The translations under genes and the position numbers were made by a program. Positions 1-9,966 of a stretch of DNA of 60,046 nucleotides are shown in pieces (position 1 is the stretch's first letter; each line of letters opens with the position of its first letter). The stretch comes from Chromatiales bacterium 21-64-14 (GTDB lineage: Bacteria > Pseudomonadota > Gammaproteobacteria > 21-64-14), in the NCBI GenBank assembly GCA_002255365.1, contig NCBI01000016.1, forward strand, positions 1 through 60,046. The letters run 5' to 3'. The notes beneath the pieces are model-generated. The model saw nothing but the letters and a program-made list of their open reading frames with translations, was not told the origin of the DNA and searched no databases.

Positions 1-182
1 ACGGCCATGCGCACCGCCGCCTCGTTGAGCACCGGCAACACCCCCGGAAATCCCAGATCCACGGCGCAGGCCTGGGTATTGGGTAGCGCCCCATAGGCAG
101 TGGCCGCGGATGAAAAGATCTTGCTACGCGTGGCGAGTTGCGCGTGTATCTCCAACCCGATGACGACTTCCCACTCTGCCAT
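1..182 (-). CDS. gatB: Aspartyl/glutamyl-tRNA amidotransferase subunit B, N-terminal fragment (cut by window edge)
   Basis: The minus strand opens with ATG at 182 and reads [20 protein letters not shown], followed by KIFSS and a [14 protein letters not shown] segment. This is the hallmark N-terminus of GatB, the subunit that carries the tRNA-dependent kinase/transamidation site of the GatCAB amidotransferase, which converts Glu-tRNA(Gln) or Asp-tRNA(Asn) to the amidated form. Only about 60 residues lie in the window and the frame stays open to the edge. It is the third gene of a gatC-gatA-gatB operon, 70 bp downstream of gatA. Confidence 0.93.
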   Translation of the reverse strand, partial: MAEWEVVIGLEIHAQLATRSKIFSSAATAYGALPNTQACAVDLGFPGVLPVLNEAAVRMA

Positions 183-252
183 GACCGTCCCGCTTTCCGA
201 TTCCTGCGTGCTACACGCCACCCCAGCCGATATCACGACCGTTGGGCCTACA

Positions 253-1704
253 CTAAAATCCCGGTGGTACCCGCCGGTGCCAGTCAGTAACCTGTTGGTA
301 CTGGTGGGCTGCATTCAGCAGCCGCCCTTCCTGGAAGTAGTCTCCGATCAACTGCAGGCCCACCGGCAAACCGTCCACGAACCCGGCTGGGAGCGACAGG
401 GCCGGCAGGCCCGCCAAGTTCACCGCGATGGTATAGAGATCCGACAGGTACATGGTCACCGGGTCGTCCATCCGTTCCCCCAGGCGGAACGCCACCGTGG
501 GGGAAGTGGGCCCCATGATCACGTCCACCTCCCGGAAAGCGCTCTGGAAGTCGTCGCGGATCAGGCGGCGCAATTGTTGGGCCTTGCGGTAATAGGCATC
601 GTAGTAGCCCGCCGACAGGACGTAGGTGCCCACCAGGATGCGCCGCTTCACCTCCGCGCCGAAGCCCTCCCCCCGTGACCGCGTGTACAGGTCCTCCAGG
701 TTTTCCGGGGCCTCGCAACGATAGCCGAAGCGCACCCCGTCGAAGCGCGACAGGTTGGAAGAACACTCCGCTGGGGCGATCACGTAGTAGGCCGGGACCG
801 AAAGGCGGGTGTTGGGGAGGCTGATCTCCCGCACCTCGGCCCCCAGACGGCGATACTCCGCCACCGCCTCCTCCACCACCCGGCCCACGCGCGCCTCCAG
901 CCCTGCGGAGAAGTATTCCTTCGGAAGGCCCACCCGCAACCCCGCCAGTGGCGCCGCCAGCGGCGCCGCGTAATCCGGCACCGGGTGATCCACGCAGGTG
1001 GAATCCCGCGGATCGAAACCGGCCATGGCCCCCAACAGCCAAGCCAGGTCCTCGGCGCAGCGCGCCATGGGCCCGCCCTGGTCGAGGCTGGAGGCAAAGG
1101 CGATCATCCCGTAGCGCGACACCCGTCCGTAGGTGGGCTTGAGGCCGGTGATCCCGCACAAGGCCGCGGGCTGGCGGATGGATCCCCCGGTGTCGGTCCC
1201 AGTGGCGGCGGGCACCAGCCGCGCCGCCAGCGCGGCGGCGGAACCGCCGGACGATCCGCCGGGGACGGTCTCCGTGTCCCAGGGATTGCGTACCGGCCCG
1301 TAATAGCTGGTCTCGCTGGAGGAGCCCATGGCGAACTCGTCCATGTTGGTCTTGCCCAGCATCACCATCCCGGCGTCTTGGAGCCGCTCGGTGACCGCGG
1401 ATTCGTAGGGCGCGGTGAAGTTATCCAGCATCCGCGAGCCGCAACTGGTACGCACACCCAGGGTACAGAAGATGTCCTTGTGGGCAATCGGCACGCCGGT
1501 GAGGGGCCCGGCCTCTCCCGCGGCGCGCCGCCGATCCGCACGCCGCGCGGCCTCCAGCGCCTGGGGCGCGGTCACGGTGACGAAGCTGTTGAGCCGCGGG
1601 TCGAGCCGCTCCACCCGGTCGAGCAAGGTGCGGGTAAGTTCCTCGCTGGAGAACTCGCGCGCCGCGAGCCCGGCGGACAATTCAGTGACGGTCTTGTTGT
1701 GCAT
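253..1704 (-). CDS. gatA: Aspartyl/glutamyl-tRNA amidotransferase subunit A
   Basis: The protein of about 483 aa is the glutaminase subunit of GatCAB. It has the amidase-signature fold: the lysine of PIAHKDIFC, the [10 protein letters not shown] segment and the [11 protein letters not shown] serine-rich loop holding the cis-Ser/Ser catalytic pair, then [16 protein letters not shown]. The C-terminal [20 protein letters not shown] is also typical of GatA. I placed the start at MHNKTVTEL (1704), which has a GGAA stretch just upstream. An in-frame ATG at 1719 would add five residues but has a poorer ribosome site. It liberates ammonia from glutamine and passes it to GatB. It lies between gatC and gatB in one operon. 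Confidence 0.97.
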   Translation of the reverse strand: MHNKTVTELSAGLAAREFSSEELTRTLLDRVERLDPRLNSFVTVTAPQALEAARRADRRRAAGEAGPLTGVPIAHKDIFCTLGVRTSCGSRMLDNFTAPYESAVTERLQDAGMVMLGKTNMDEFAMGSSSETSYYGPVRNPWDTETVPGGSSGGSAAALAARLVPAATGTDTGGSIRQPAALCGITGLKPTYGRVSRYGMIAFASSLDQGGPMARCAEDLAWLLGAMAGFDPRDSTCVDHPVPDYAAPLAAPLAGLRVGLPKEYFSAGLEARVGRVVEEAVAEYRRLGAEVREISLPNTRLSVPAYYVIAPAECSSNLSRFDGVRFGYRCEAPENLEDLYTRSRGEGFGAEVKRRILVGTYVLSAGYYDAYYRKAQQLRRLIRDDFQSAFREVDVIMGPTSPTVAFRLGERMDDPVTMYLSDLYTIAVNLAGLPALSLPAGFVDGLPVGLQLIGDYFQEGRLLNAAHQYQQVTDWHRRVPPGF

Positions 1705-1763
1705 GCGGTTTCCAGGCATTCATTCGCCGGGCGGACGCGCGCCGCCGGCACACGGGTCAAGGC

Positions 1764-2051
1764 TTATTCGATAACCTTGGGTACCAGATAGAACCCGCCC
1801 TCCACCTTGGGTGCCACCGTCTGGAAATGCGCCCGCTGATCCGTTTCCGTGACCTGATCCGGACGCAGGCGCTGGATCGCCTCCAGCGGATGGGCCATGG
1901 GCTCCACGTCGCGGGTCTCTACCGCGTTCATCTGCTCCACGAACTCCAGGATGCGGGAGAGGTTGCGGCCATATTCGTCCATGTCCTGCGCGCGGACCGC
2001 GATACGCGCCAGCCGCGCGATCTTCTTCACTTCGGAGGGTCCCAGTGCCAT
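1764..2051 (-). CDS. gatC: Aspartyl/glutamyl-tRNA amidotransferase subunit C
   Basis: A 95-aa protein starting MALGPSEVKKIARLARIAV, with the central LSRILEFVEQMN helix and the DVEPMAHPLEAIQRLRPDQV segment typical of GatC. GatC is the small belt-like subunit that stabilises GatA on GatB. The frame is open further upstream to 2180, but those residues do not look like family sequence, so I use the ATG at 2051. It is the first gene of gatCAB and diverges from mreB across about 134 bp. A TATGAT hexamer (2106-2111, minus strand) is a possible -10 element, but I see no good -35. Confidence 0.95.
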   Translation of the reverse strand: MALGPSEVKKIARLARIAVRAQDMDEYGRNLSRILEFVEQMNAVETRDVEPMAHPLEAIQRLRPDQVTETDQRAHFQTVAPKVEGGFYLVPKVIE

Positions 2052-2146
2052 CGCTTCCGTCCGTATCACACGCCGAGTATCGGGGCTCCCGAGCCACAGC
2101 CGGTTATCATACCTGCGTCCTTGCCCAAAATCGCCCCCGCTGCTAG

Positions 2147-3232
<1,086 letters not shown>

Positions 3233-3233
3233 T

Positions 3234-3275
3234 ATGGCGTTCCGTCCGGCCGGGAACGCGGGGTTGTACCGATAA
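3234..3275 (+). other. Possible 13-codon coupling open frame between mreB and mreC
   Basis: Directly after the mreB stop (TGA 3230-3232) an ATG at 3234 opens a 13-codon frame (MAFRPAGNAGLYR) ending in TAA at 3273-3275. That stop overlaps the ATA codon at 3272, where MreC family homology begins. Ribosomes terminating here would be placed exactly on the mreC start, so this could be a translational-coupling device. It could equally be chance, since the frame is very short and no strong ribosome site is seen. Confidence 0.3.
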
Positions 3276-4159
3276 AGCTGCTGTTCACACAAGGCCCATC
3301 CATCACTTCGCGGCTGGTGGTGTTCGCGCTGGCCTCGATACTATTGATGACCGTGGATCACCGTGCTCACCATCTCGAGTCCCTGCGCAGCGCGCTCTCG
3401 GTGGTGGTATACCCATTGGAATACCTGGTCGATCTGCCGGTGGCCATCGGGCGCTGGACTTCCGAGAACATGACCTCGCGCCGTCACCTCCTGGAAGAGA
3501 ACTCAGCGCTACGCACTCAACAGTTCATACTCAAAACCGAGCTCCAGAGGATGTCGGCCCTGGAGGCGGAGAACCAGCGACTGCGTGTCCTGCGCCGGTC
3601 CTCGGCCCAGGTGAGCGGCAGAATCCGCATCGCAGAGATCATGGCCGTCGATCTGGACCCCTACAAGCATCATGTGACCATCAACCGGGGCAGCCTGGAT
3701 GGGGTGTGCGTGGGGCAACCGATCCTCGACGCCGACGGCGTCATGGGGCAAGTAATCCATGTCGGCCCGCTGAGCGCCACGGCGGTGCTGATTACCGACG
3801 TCAGCAGCGCGATCCCGGTGCAAGTCAACCGAAATGGCCTGCGCGCCATTGCGATGGGCACCGGGAACATCGGCCGATTGGACCTGCCCCACCTGCCCAA
3901 CAATGCCGATATCCGCGTCGGAGATCTGCTGGTCACCTCCGGGCTGGGCGGGCGCTTCCCGTTGGGTTATCCGGTGGCGCGCGTCTCCGCCGTCCGTCAC
4001 GACCCGGGTGAACCCTTCGCGAACGTTACCGCCATCCCCACGGCGCACTTGGAACGCAGCCGCGAAGTGATGCTGGTCTGGCCGGAAACGGGCCCCTGCG
4101 GGACCAATTCCGTAGCCCCCGCTACGCGGCCCCGGTCCGCCGCCGCGGGCCACCGATGA
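3272..4159 (+). CDS. mreC: Rod shape-determining protein MreC (apparent ATA start)
   Basis: MreC is the periplasmic bitopic scaffold linking MreB to PBP2. Its N-terminus in gammaproteobacteria is a short cytoplasmic stretch of the form M-K-x-x-F-x-x-G-P-S before one membrane helix. Here that stretch reads (ATA)KLLFTQGPSITSRLVVFA, then a TM helix ending TVDHR, a coiled coil (about residues 65-110) and the beta-domain. No ATG, GTG or TTG lies in frame between the upstream gene and the GTG at 3317, and starting there would remove the cytoplasmic part and half of the TM helix. A GCGGGG tract 8 nt upstream of ATA could serve as ribosome site. The 295-aa length is then normal. The stop overlaps mreD by 4 bp (ATGA). 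Confidence 0.9.
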   Translation: MKLLFTQGPSITSRLVVFALASILLMTVDHRAHHLESLRSALSVVVYPLEYLVDLPVAIGRWTSENMTSRRHLLEENSALRTQQFILKTELQRMSALEAENQRLRVLRRSSAQVSGRIRIAEIMAVDLDPYKHHVTINRGSLDGVCVGQPILDADGVMGQVIHVGPLSATAVLITDVSSAIPVQVNRNGLRAIAMGTGNIGRLDLPHLPNNADIRVGDLLVTSGLGGRFPLGYPVARVSAVRHDPGEPFANVTAIPTAHLERSREVMLVWPETGPCGTNSVAPATRPRSAAAGHR

Positions 4160-4644
4160 TCCTTGCCCGTCATCACGGCGGTTGGGTAATCGTGCTCAGC
4201 TTTGTGGCGGCGATGGCGCTCACCATCCTGCCGCTGCCCGGCTCGGCCGAGCTGTTCCGGCCGGAATGGACCGCGCTGGTACTCGTCTACTGGTGCCTGG
4301 CGCTCCCGGAACGGGTCGGGGTGGGCATCGCCTGGCTGGCCGGGCTGCTGACGGACGTGCTGAAGGGCGGGTTGATGGGTGAGCACGCCCTCGGGCTGAC
4401 CGTGGTCGCATTCCTCACTCTGAAACTGCACCAGCGAATCCGGGTCTATCCCATGTGGCAGCAAGCCCTGAGCGTGCTGGTGCTGCTAGCGCTATACCAG
4501 CTTGTGCTGCTATGGATAAACGGGATCATCGGGCATCCCGCCCGCACCTGGCTCTACTGGGCGCCGTCCGTCACTGGGACCATGCTGTGGCCCGCGGTGT
4601 TTCTGGTCCTGCGGGGCCTGCGCCGACGGTTCCGCGTCGCTTGA
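4156..4644 (+). CDS. mreD: Rod shape-determining protein MreD
   Basis: A 162-aa very hydrophobic protein with about five membrane helices. It includes LLTDVLKGGLMGEHALGLTV, the conserved G-L-x-D-x-L-x-G...G-x-x-A-L motif of MreD. It is an integral-membrane partner of MreC in the elongasome and is translationally coupled to mreC through an ATGA overlap. About 150 bp downstream carry no gene before mrdA. Confidence 0.95.
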   Translation: MILARHHGGWVIVLSFVAAMALTILPLPGSAELFRPEWTALVLVYWCLALPERVGVGIAWLAGLLTDVLKGGLMGEHALGLTVVAFLTLKLHQRIRVYPMWQQALSVLVLLALYQLVLLWINGIIGHPARTWLYWAPSVTGTMLWPAVFLVLRGLRRRFRVA

Positions 4645-4797
4645 ACCCGCATGAGGCTGATCGGGTCGTGGCCCACGATCGGCAGTGGTTGAGGTGATCG
4701 TGATCTCCTGCTTCGCTCCCAACGCCTCCGGACACCGCGTTCAGGCGGCGCCATTCCCCGGCGCCCGAGTCCGTGCGTCGTCCCCGGACCCCGCCTG

Positions 4798-6654
4798 ATG
4801 GCCGGTCGCATCACCATCAAGGACTATCTGGCGGAGAGTCAGATAATGATCGCCCGCGCCACCTGGGCCGTGGTAATCGTCGGCCTGCTGATCGCGGCGC
4901 TGGTAGGACGTCTGATATACCTGCAGGTGCTGTCCCACGAGCGCTACGCCACCCTGTCCAAGGAAAACAGTGTCAAGCTCCTGCCGATTCCGCCGACCCG
5001 GGGCCTGATCTATGACCGCAACGGGGTGGTGCTGGCGGAAAATATCCCTACCTATAGTCTTGAAATCACCCCCGAACAGGTCAAACGCCTAAGCCGGACC
5101 ATCGCCGAACTGCGCAAGTTCATTGCCATCAGCGCCAGTGACATCCAGAGCTTCCGCCGGTTAATGACCCAGAAACCGAGCTTCGAGAGCATCCCGCTGC
5201 GGTTTCGTTTGAGTGACCGGGAGGTGGCCCGCTTCGCGGTAAACCGCTGGCGTTTCCCCGGCGTGGAGGTGGTGGCCCGGCTGAGCCGCGACTACCCACT
5301 GGGACCGCTGGCGGTGCATGTCCTGGGCTACGTAGGCCGCATCGACGTATCCGAGTTGAAACGGCTGGACACCACCGCCTACGCCGGCACCTCCCATATC
5401 GGGAAGGTGGGCCTCGAACAGTCCTACGAAGCGCTGTTGCACGGGGATGTGGGGCTGGAACAGGTGGAGGTAAATGCCCAGGGGCGAGCGCTGCGGGTTC
5501 TGCAACGCGACAATCCCACCCCGGGGGAGAACCTGTACCTGACCCTGAATGCCAAACTCCAGGCCACGGCCGAACAGGCCATGGGGGACTACGATGGGGC
5601 GGTGGTCGCCCTGGACCCCAACAACGGCGACGTGCTGGCCTTGGTCAGTACGCCCACTTATGATCCCAACGCTTTCGTCAACGGTATCGATCCGAAGGCC
5701 TATAAGGCGTTGCAAGATGACCGTAGGCGCCCGCTGTTCAACCGGTCGACCCGGGGGATGTACCCGCCGGGCTCCACCATCAAGCCCTTCATGGCCCTTG
5801 CCGGGCTGGAAGACAACGTGGTCACACCGTCCACCACTGTATTTTGTCCGGGTTATTACCAGTTGCCCGGTGACAGCCACAAATACCGGGACTGGAAGCG
5901 ATGGGGACACGGCCTGGTGAACCTGAATTCGGCCATCGTGCAATCCTGCGACGTGTATTTTTACGGCTTGGCCCATGCCCTCGGCATCGACCGCATGCAC
6001 GCCTTTCTGAGCCGCTTCGGTTTCGGCGCCGACACCGGGGTGGATCTGCCCGGCGAGAAACCCGGCCTGCTGCCGTCCCGGGCGTGGAAGCGCCGCGCCC
6101 GGAATGAGCCGTGGTACCCAGGAGAAACCTTGATCAACGGAATCGGCCAGGGTTTCACCCTGATCACGCCACTCCAGCTCGCGGTCGCCACCGCGACCCT
6201 GGCCACCCGCGGCGAGCGCATCATCCCCCATTTACTCTACGCCACCCAGAACCCACGGAACGGCAAGCTGACCGTGGCCCCCCCCCAGCACCGGCCCTCC
6301 ATCCTGTTGTCCAATCCGGATTACTGGACCGATGTGATCACCGACATGACCGATGTGATCAGTAGTATCCACGGTACCGCCCACCGGGCCGGAGAGGGGG
6401 CGAAATACACCATTGCCGGCAAGACCGGCACCGCACAGGTGTTCGGCGTGAGCCAGAACGACGAGTATGATGAAAAGAACCTGCCGTGGAGGTTGCGCGA
6501 TCACGCCCTGTTCATCGGCTTCGCCCCGGCGGAAAAACCAAAGATCGTTGTTGTCGTGGTGGTGGAACACGGCGGCGGCGGCGGCGCTGTGGCGGCGCCC
6601 ATCGCGCGCAAGGTGATGGATGAATACCTGGTGAACGAAGGTCAAGGTCAATGA
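4798..6654 (+). CDS. mrdA: Penicillin-binding protein 2 (elongasome transpeptidase)
   Basis: A 618-aa class B PBP. One N-terminal TM helix (about 20-43) is followed by the PBP dimerisation region with PTRGLIYDRNG (about 66-76) and the transpeptidase domain. The catalytic S-x-x-K is GSTIKP at about 325-330 (Ser326). The second motif reads SCD in QSCDVYFYG, as is usual for PBP2, and the third is KTGTAQ. It cross-links new lateral-wall glycan with RodA. ATG at 4798 gives the normal length. It overlaps rodA by 4 bp. Confidence 0.97.
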   Translation: MAGRITIKDYLAESQIMIARATWAVVIVGLLIAALVGRLIYLQVLSHERYATLSKENSVKLLPIPPTRGLIYDRNGVVLAENIPTYSLEITPEQVKRLSRTIAELRKFIAISASDIQSFRRLMTQKPSFESIPLRFRLSDREVARFAVNRWRFPGVEVVARLSRDYPLGPLAVHVLGYVGRIDVSELKRLDTTAYAGTSHIGKVGLEQSYEALLHGDVGLEQVEVNAQGRALRVLQRDNPTPGENLYLTLNAKLQATAEQAMGDYDGAVVALDPNNGDVLALVSTPTYDPNAFVNGIDPKAYKALQDDRRRPLFNRSTRGMYPPGSTIKPFMALAGLEDNVVTPSTTVFCPGYYQLPGDSHKYRDWKRWGHGLVNLNSAIVQSCDVYFYGLAHALGIDRMHAFLSRFGFGADTGVDLPGEKPGLLPSRAWKRRARNEPWYPGETLINGIGQGFTLITPLQLAVATATLATRGERIIPHLLYATQNPRNGKLTVAPPQHRPSILLSNPDYWTDVITDMTDVISSIHGTAHRAGEGAKYTIAGKTGTAQVFGVSQNDEYDEKNLPWRLRDHALFIGFAPAEKPKIVVVVVVEHGGGGGAVAAPIARKVMDEYLVNEGQGQ

Positions 6655-7787
6655 TCCCAAGGATCACCATCGGCGGGGCCGAACGCGACCGCGGACCGGG
6701 GCTGCGCTGGGTCACCTCGGGTCTGCACCTGGACCCGCCGCTGCTCGTGGGGGCACTGACGGTGGCCGCCATCGGCCTCACGATCCTCTACAGCGCCACT
6801 GATCAGGATATCCAGCACGTCTGGCACCAGGTGCTGCGCCTGGGAATCGCCACGGTCGTGATGCTGGTGCTGGCCCAGGTGCCTCCCCATTTCCTCAAGC
6901 GCATCACCCCGGCGGTATTCGTCACGGGCATGCTGCTGCTGATCGCGGTACTAATCTTTGGATATACCGGGAAGGGAGCGCAACGCTGGCTGAACCTGGG
7001 GTTCTTCCGGTTCCAACCCGCCGAAATGATGAAACTCGCGGTGCCGATGATGATCGCGTGGTATCTGGACGACAAGGCCCTGCCGCCGAACCGCCTGCGC
7101 CTGTTCATCGCCTTAGTGATGATCCTGATACCTACCGCTCTGATCGCAAAACAGCCGGATCTCGGTACCGCTCTGTTGGTCGCCGGCGCGGGCTTCTTCG
7201 TGCTGTTCCTCGCCGGGATGCGTTGGCGCGTGATCGTCGCCCTGCTGCTGCTGAGCGCCGCCCTGATCCCGCTCCTGTGGCATTTCATGCACGGCTACCA
7301 GCGCCAGCGGGTCCTGATCTTCCTCAATCCGGAGAGCGACCCCCTCGGCGCCGGCTACCATATCATCCAGTCGATGATCGCCTTGGGTTCCGGAGGACTC
7401 TACGGCAAGGGTTGGCTGAACGGCACCCAGTCCCACTTGGAGTTCCTGCCGGAACGCTCTACCGACTTCATCCTGGCGGTGTTCGGCGAGGAATTCGGAC
7501 TGTTCGGCATCCTGGTGCTCCTCGCCTTGTACCTCTTCATTGTGGTGCGCGGCCTCTATATTGCCACCCAGGCGCAGACCACCTATGCGCGGCTGCTGGG
7601 CGGCGCCGTCGCCCTGACCTTCTTCCTCTACGTGTTCGTCAACGCCGGCATGGTAACCGGGCTCCTGCCGGTGGTCGGACTGCCACTGCCGCTGGTCAGC
7701 TATGGCGGTACGTCGTTGGTGACCATAATGGCGGGATTCGGTATCCTGATGTCGATCCACACCCACCGGAAGCTGCTGCCGACGTGA
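6651..7787 (+). CDS. mrdB: RodA, SEDS-family peptidoglycan glycosyltransferase
   Basis: A 378-aa polytopic membrane protein with about ten helices. It has the SEDS signatures GYTGKGAQRWLNLGFFRFQP, the FLPERSTDFILAVFGEEFG loop with the catalytic-type acidic residue, and the C-terminal PLPLVSYGGTSLV motif. It polymerises lipid II into glycan strands in partnership with PBP2, the gene immediately upstream. Start and stop overlap the neighbouring genes by 4 bp each (ATGA and GTGA), showing tight translational coupling. Confidence 0.97.
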   Translation: MIPRITIGGAERDRGPGLRWVTSGLHLDPPLLVGALTVAAIGLTILYSATDQDIQHVWHQVLRLGIATVVMLVLAQVPPHFLKRITPAVFVTGMLLLIAVLIFGYTGKGAQRWLNLGFFRFQPAEMMKLAVPMMIAWYLDDKALPPNRLRLFIALVMILIPTALIAKQPDLGTALLVAGAGFFVLFLAGMRWRVIVALLLLSAALIPLLWHFMHGYQRQRVLIFLNPESDPLGAGYHIIQSMIALGSGGLYGKGWLNGTQSHLEFLPERSTDFILAVFGEEFGLFGILVLLALYLFIVVRGLYIATQAQTTYARLLGGAVALTFFLYVFVNAGMVTGLLPVVGLPLPLVSYGGTSLVTIMAGFGILMSIHTHRKLLPT

Positions 7788-8845
7788 GCCCATCCGATAT
7801 CTCAGGTCTGATGACCCGCGTGCTGCGGCGCGCGGCCCATCCGTGCCGGATCCTGGTGGCCGGAGCGCTGTTGGGGATCGGGTTGCCGTCGGGTTGCGCC
7901 TATTCCTCCGCCAACCGCGCTCCGATACCGCAGCATGAACTGCAACCGTTCGTGGCGGAAATGGTCCGCGACCACGGGTTCTCCCGACCCCAGCTCGATG
8001 CGCTGTTCGCGAAGGCCCGGATCCTGCCCGGCGTGCTGGCCGCGATGCAGCGGCCCGCCGAGGCACTGCCTTGGTACCGCTACCGCGCCATATTTCTGAC
8101 GCCGTCGCGGATCCAGGGTGGTGCGGTCTTCTGGGATCGCTACGCCGATATCCTGCAACGCGCCCAGCAGCGCTATGGGGTACCGCCGCAGATCGTTACC
8201 GGCATCATCGGGGTGGAGACCCGCTACGGCAGCCATGTCGGCACGATCCCGGTGCTGGATTCCCTCACCACCCTGGCATTCGACTATCCACCACGCAGCG
8301 CGTTCTTTCGCAGCGAGCTCGCGCAGTTCCTGCTGCTCACCCGAGACAACCACTTAGATCCTCTGGCGATCAAGGGCTCCTATGCCGGCGCCATGGGCAT
8401 GCCGCAGTTCATCTCTAGCAGCTACCGACGCTACGCGGTGGATTTCGACGGCGACGGCCGGCGCGACTTGCTCAACAGTCCCGCCGACGCCATCGGTAGC
8501 GTCGCCAACTATCTCAACGCGCACGGCTGGACCGCGGGAGCGCCCGTGGCCGTCCGAGTACGCGTAAGCGGCGACCGCTACCAGGATCTACTGAAGAACA
8601 ATGACCCGACCCCACGCTACACGCTGGCCGAGTTGAGCAACTTCGGCGTCGTTGCGGCGGATCCCGCTCCCCAGGACCAACCGGTTGCCCTACTGCGTCT
8701 GAAAGGACCTCAAGGCGATGAGTACTGGGCCGGTTTCCACAACTTCTATGTCATCACCCGTTATAACCATAGCGCCTTGTACGCCATGGCCGTGTTCCAG
8801 TTGAGCCGGGAGATCCGCGCCGCCCGGGACCGACGCAACCCATGA
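7784..8845 (+). CDS. mltB: Membrane-bound lytic murein transglycosylase B (MltB family)
   Basis: A GH103 lytic transglycosylase. The catalytic glutamate lies in GIIGVETRYGSHVGTIPVLD, followed by FDYPPRSAFFRSELAQFLLL, the AGAMGMPQFISSSY block and a C-terminal WAGFHNFYVITRYNHS motif. A hydrophobic leader ends in GLPSGC, a weak lipobox because the -3 residue is proline, so outer-membrane lipidation is likely but not certain. I chose GTG at 7784, which overlaps the rodA stop by 4 bp. ATG at 7811 is the alternative and gives 344 aa. It cleaves glycan strands to 1,6-anhydroMurNAc ends. Confidence 0.94.
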   Translation: MSPSDISGLMTRVLRRAAHPCRILVAGALLGIGLPSGCAYSSANRAPIPQHELQPFVAEMVRDHGFSRPQLDALFAKARILPGVLAAMQRPAEALPWYRYRAIFLTPSRIQGGAVFWDRYADILQRAQQRYGVPPQIVTGIIGVETRYGSHVGTIPVLDSLTTLAFDYPPRSAFFRSELAQFLLLTRDNHLDPLAIKGSYAGAMGMPQFISSSYRRYAVDFDGDGRRDLLNSPADAIGSVANYLNAHGWTAGAPVAVRVRVSGDRYQDLLKNNDPTPRYTLAELSNFGVVAADPAPQDQPVALLRLKGPQGDEYWAGFHNFYVITRYNHSALYAMAVFQLSREIRAARDRRNP

Positions 8846-9741
8846 CCCGGCGCTGGATCCGGCACACATCCCTGGGATGGGTGCTAATCTGGGCGGGGGC
8901 CCTGCTGCTGACGGGTTGCGGCACTATGCCGTTGCGCAGCGACGGTGGTCCTTCGCGGCCAGTAGACGTGGCGGCCATTCCCAACGCGGTACCGCGGGTG
9001 GAACCACTCAGCCGCTTTGGTAATCCATCATCCTACGTGGTCTACGGCCGGCGTTACTACGTAATGGCCAGCAGCGAGGGCTTCGTGCAGCGCGGGATCG
9101 CCTCCTGGTACGGGACCAAGTTTTACGGCCGGCGCACCGCCAGCGGCGAACCCTACAACATGTATGCGATGACCGCCGCGCACCGCACACTTCCCATCCC
9201 AACCTTCATCCGGGTCACCAACCTGCGCAACCACCGCTGGGTAATCGTGCGGGTCAACGACCGCGGACCGTTCGCCCGCAACCGCATCCTGGATCTGTCC
9301 TGGGCCGCGGCCGCCAAGCTCGGGATGCTCGGACAGGGGACCGCGCCGGTGGAGATCCGCGCCATCGACCCGCGCCATCCCCCGGCACGCCCGCAAATTA
9401 CCGAACAGCCGGCGCTGCCCGTCCGGATCGCCGCCGCTGAGCCGGATCCGCCGGCGCAACCGGCGCGGCACGAACCATCCCGCGTCGCGCCCGGCGATAC
9501 GCATCATGGGCCGTACTACCTGCAGGTGGGCGCATTCACGAATCGGGGGAACGCCGAACGGCTCCGTGCACGACTGGTAAAGGCGAATCTATCCGATGTG
9601 GAAATCCTCTCCAGCTATCGGCACCGCGTGCGCCTCTACCGGGTTCGGATCGGACCGCTGGAGACGGTACGGGAAGCGGACCATATGGCCCACACCCTGC
9701 TGCGCTATGGTGTACGCCAACCACAGTTGGTGGCCGACTGA
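8842..9741 (+). CDS. rlpA: RlpA family septal-ring lytic transglycosylase lipoprotein
   Basis: A 299-aa lipoprotein. The signal peptide has a good lipobox LLTGC (Cys26). The double-psi beta-barrel domain (about 78-175) has GIASWYGTKFYGRRTASGE and VRVNDRGPF, with the catalytic-type acidic and histidine residues of RlpA. A proline-rich linker leads to a C-terminal SPOR domain (about 224-299, YYLQVGAFTNRGNAERLRAR) that binds denuded glycan at the septum. ATG overlaps the mltB stop by 4 bp. It closes the mre-mrd-mltB-rlpA run; a hairpin follows. Confidence 0.96.
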   Translation: MTRRWIRHTSLGWVLIWAGALLLTGCGTMPLRSDGGPSRPVDVAAIPNAVPRVEPLSRFGNPSSYVVYGRRYYVMASSEGFVQRGIASWYGTKFYGRRTASGEPYNMYAMTAAHRTLPIPTFIRVTNLRNHRWVIVRVNDRGPFARNRILDLSWAAAAKLGMLGQGTAPVEIRAIDPRHPPARPQITEQPALPVRIAAAEPDPPAQPARHEPSRVAPGDTHHGPYYLQVGAFTNRGNAERLRARLVKANLSDVEILSSYRHRVRLYRVRIGPLETVREADHMAHTLLRYGVRQPQLVAD

Positions 9742-9760
9742 GCCCGCCGCTTCGGCGGGC
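9742..9760 (+). terminator. Hairpin after rlpA, possible terminator
   Basis: GCCCGCCG-CTT-CGGCGGGC forms a perfect 8-bp GC stem directly after the rlpA stop. No T-tract follows, so intrinsic termination is uncertain. It may instead protect the 3' end or pause transcription. The following 200 bp to dacA carry no gene. Confidence 0.5.
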
Positions 9761-9966
9761 GCAGAACGTCCCCGGATACCCAAAGATCGGTGGCACCACT
9801 CGATGGAAATTTGCGTTACTATTAGCTGCCGTACGGCGGCCACTGTCCGGGCCATCACGGCTCGAACGGACTTCCGGGATCCGCGCCGCCTCCGCCCCCG
9901 AAAATCGCACGTCCCGGCGGTTGCCGGTACCGGACCTGCCATCCACCAGTAGAGAGGGAACCGCTC

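Noticed and set aside
2106..2111. TATGAT as a firm -10 for gatC
   Set aside because: There is no plausible -35 at correct spacing, so it is mentioned only as a possibility under gatC.
3317..3319. GTG 3317 as the mreC start
   Set aside because: It would remove the conserved K-x-x-F-x-x-G-P-S stretch and half of the TM helix, and no ribosome site is visible before it.
5161..6231. 356-codon minus-strand open frame inside the PBP2 gene
   Set aside because: It is fully antisense to an intact transpeptidase with all catalytic motifs; low-complexity composition and no ribosome site.
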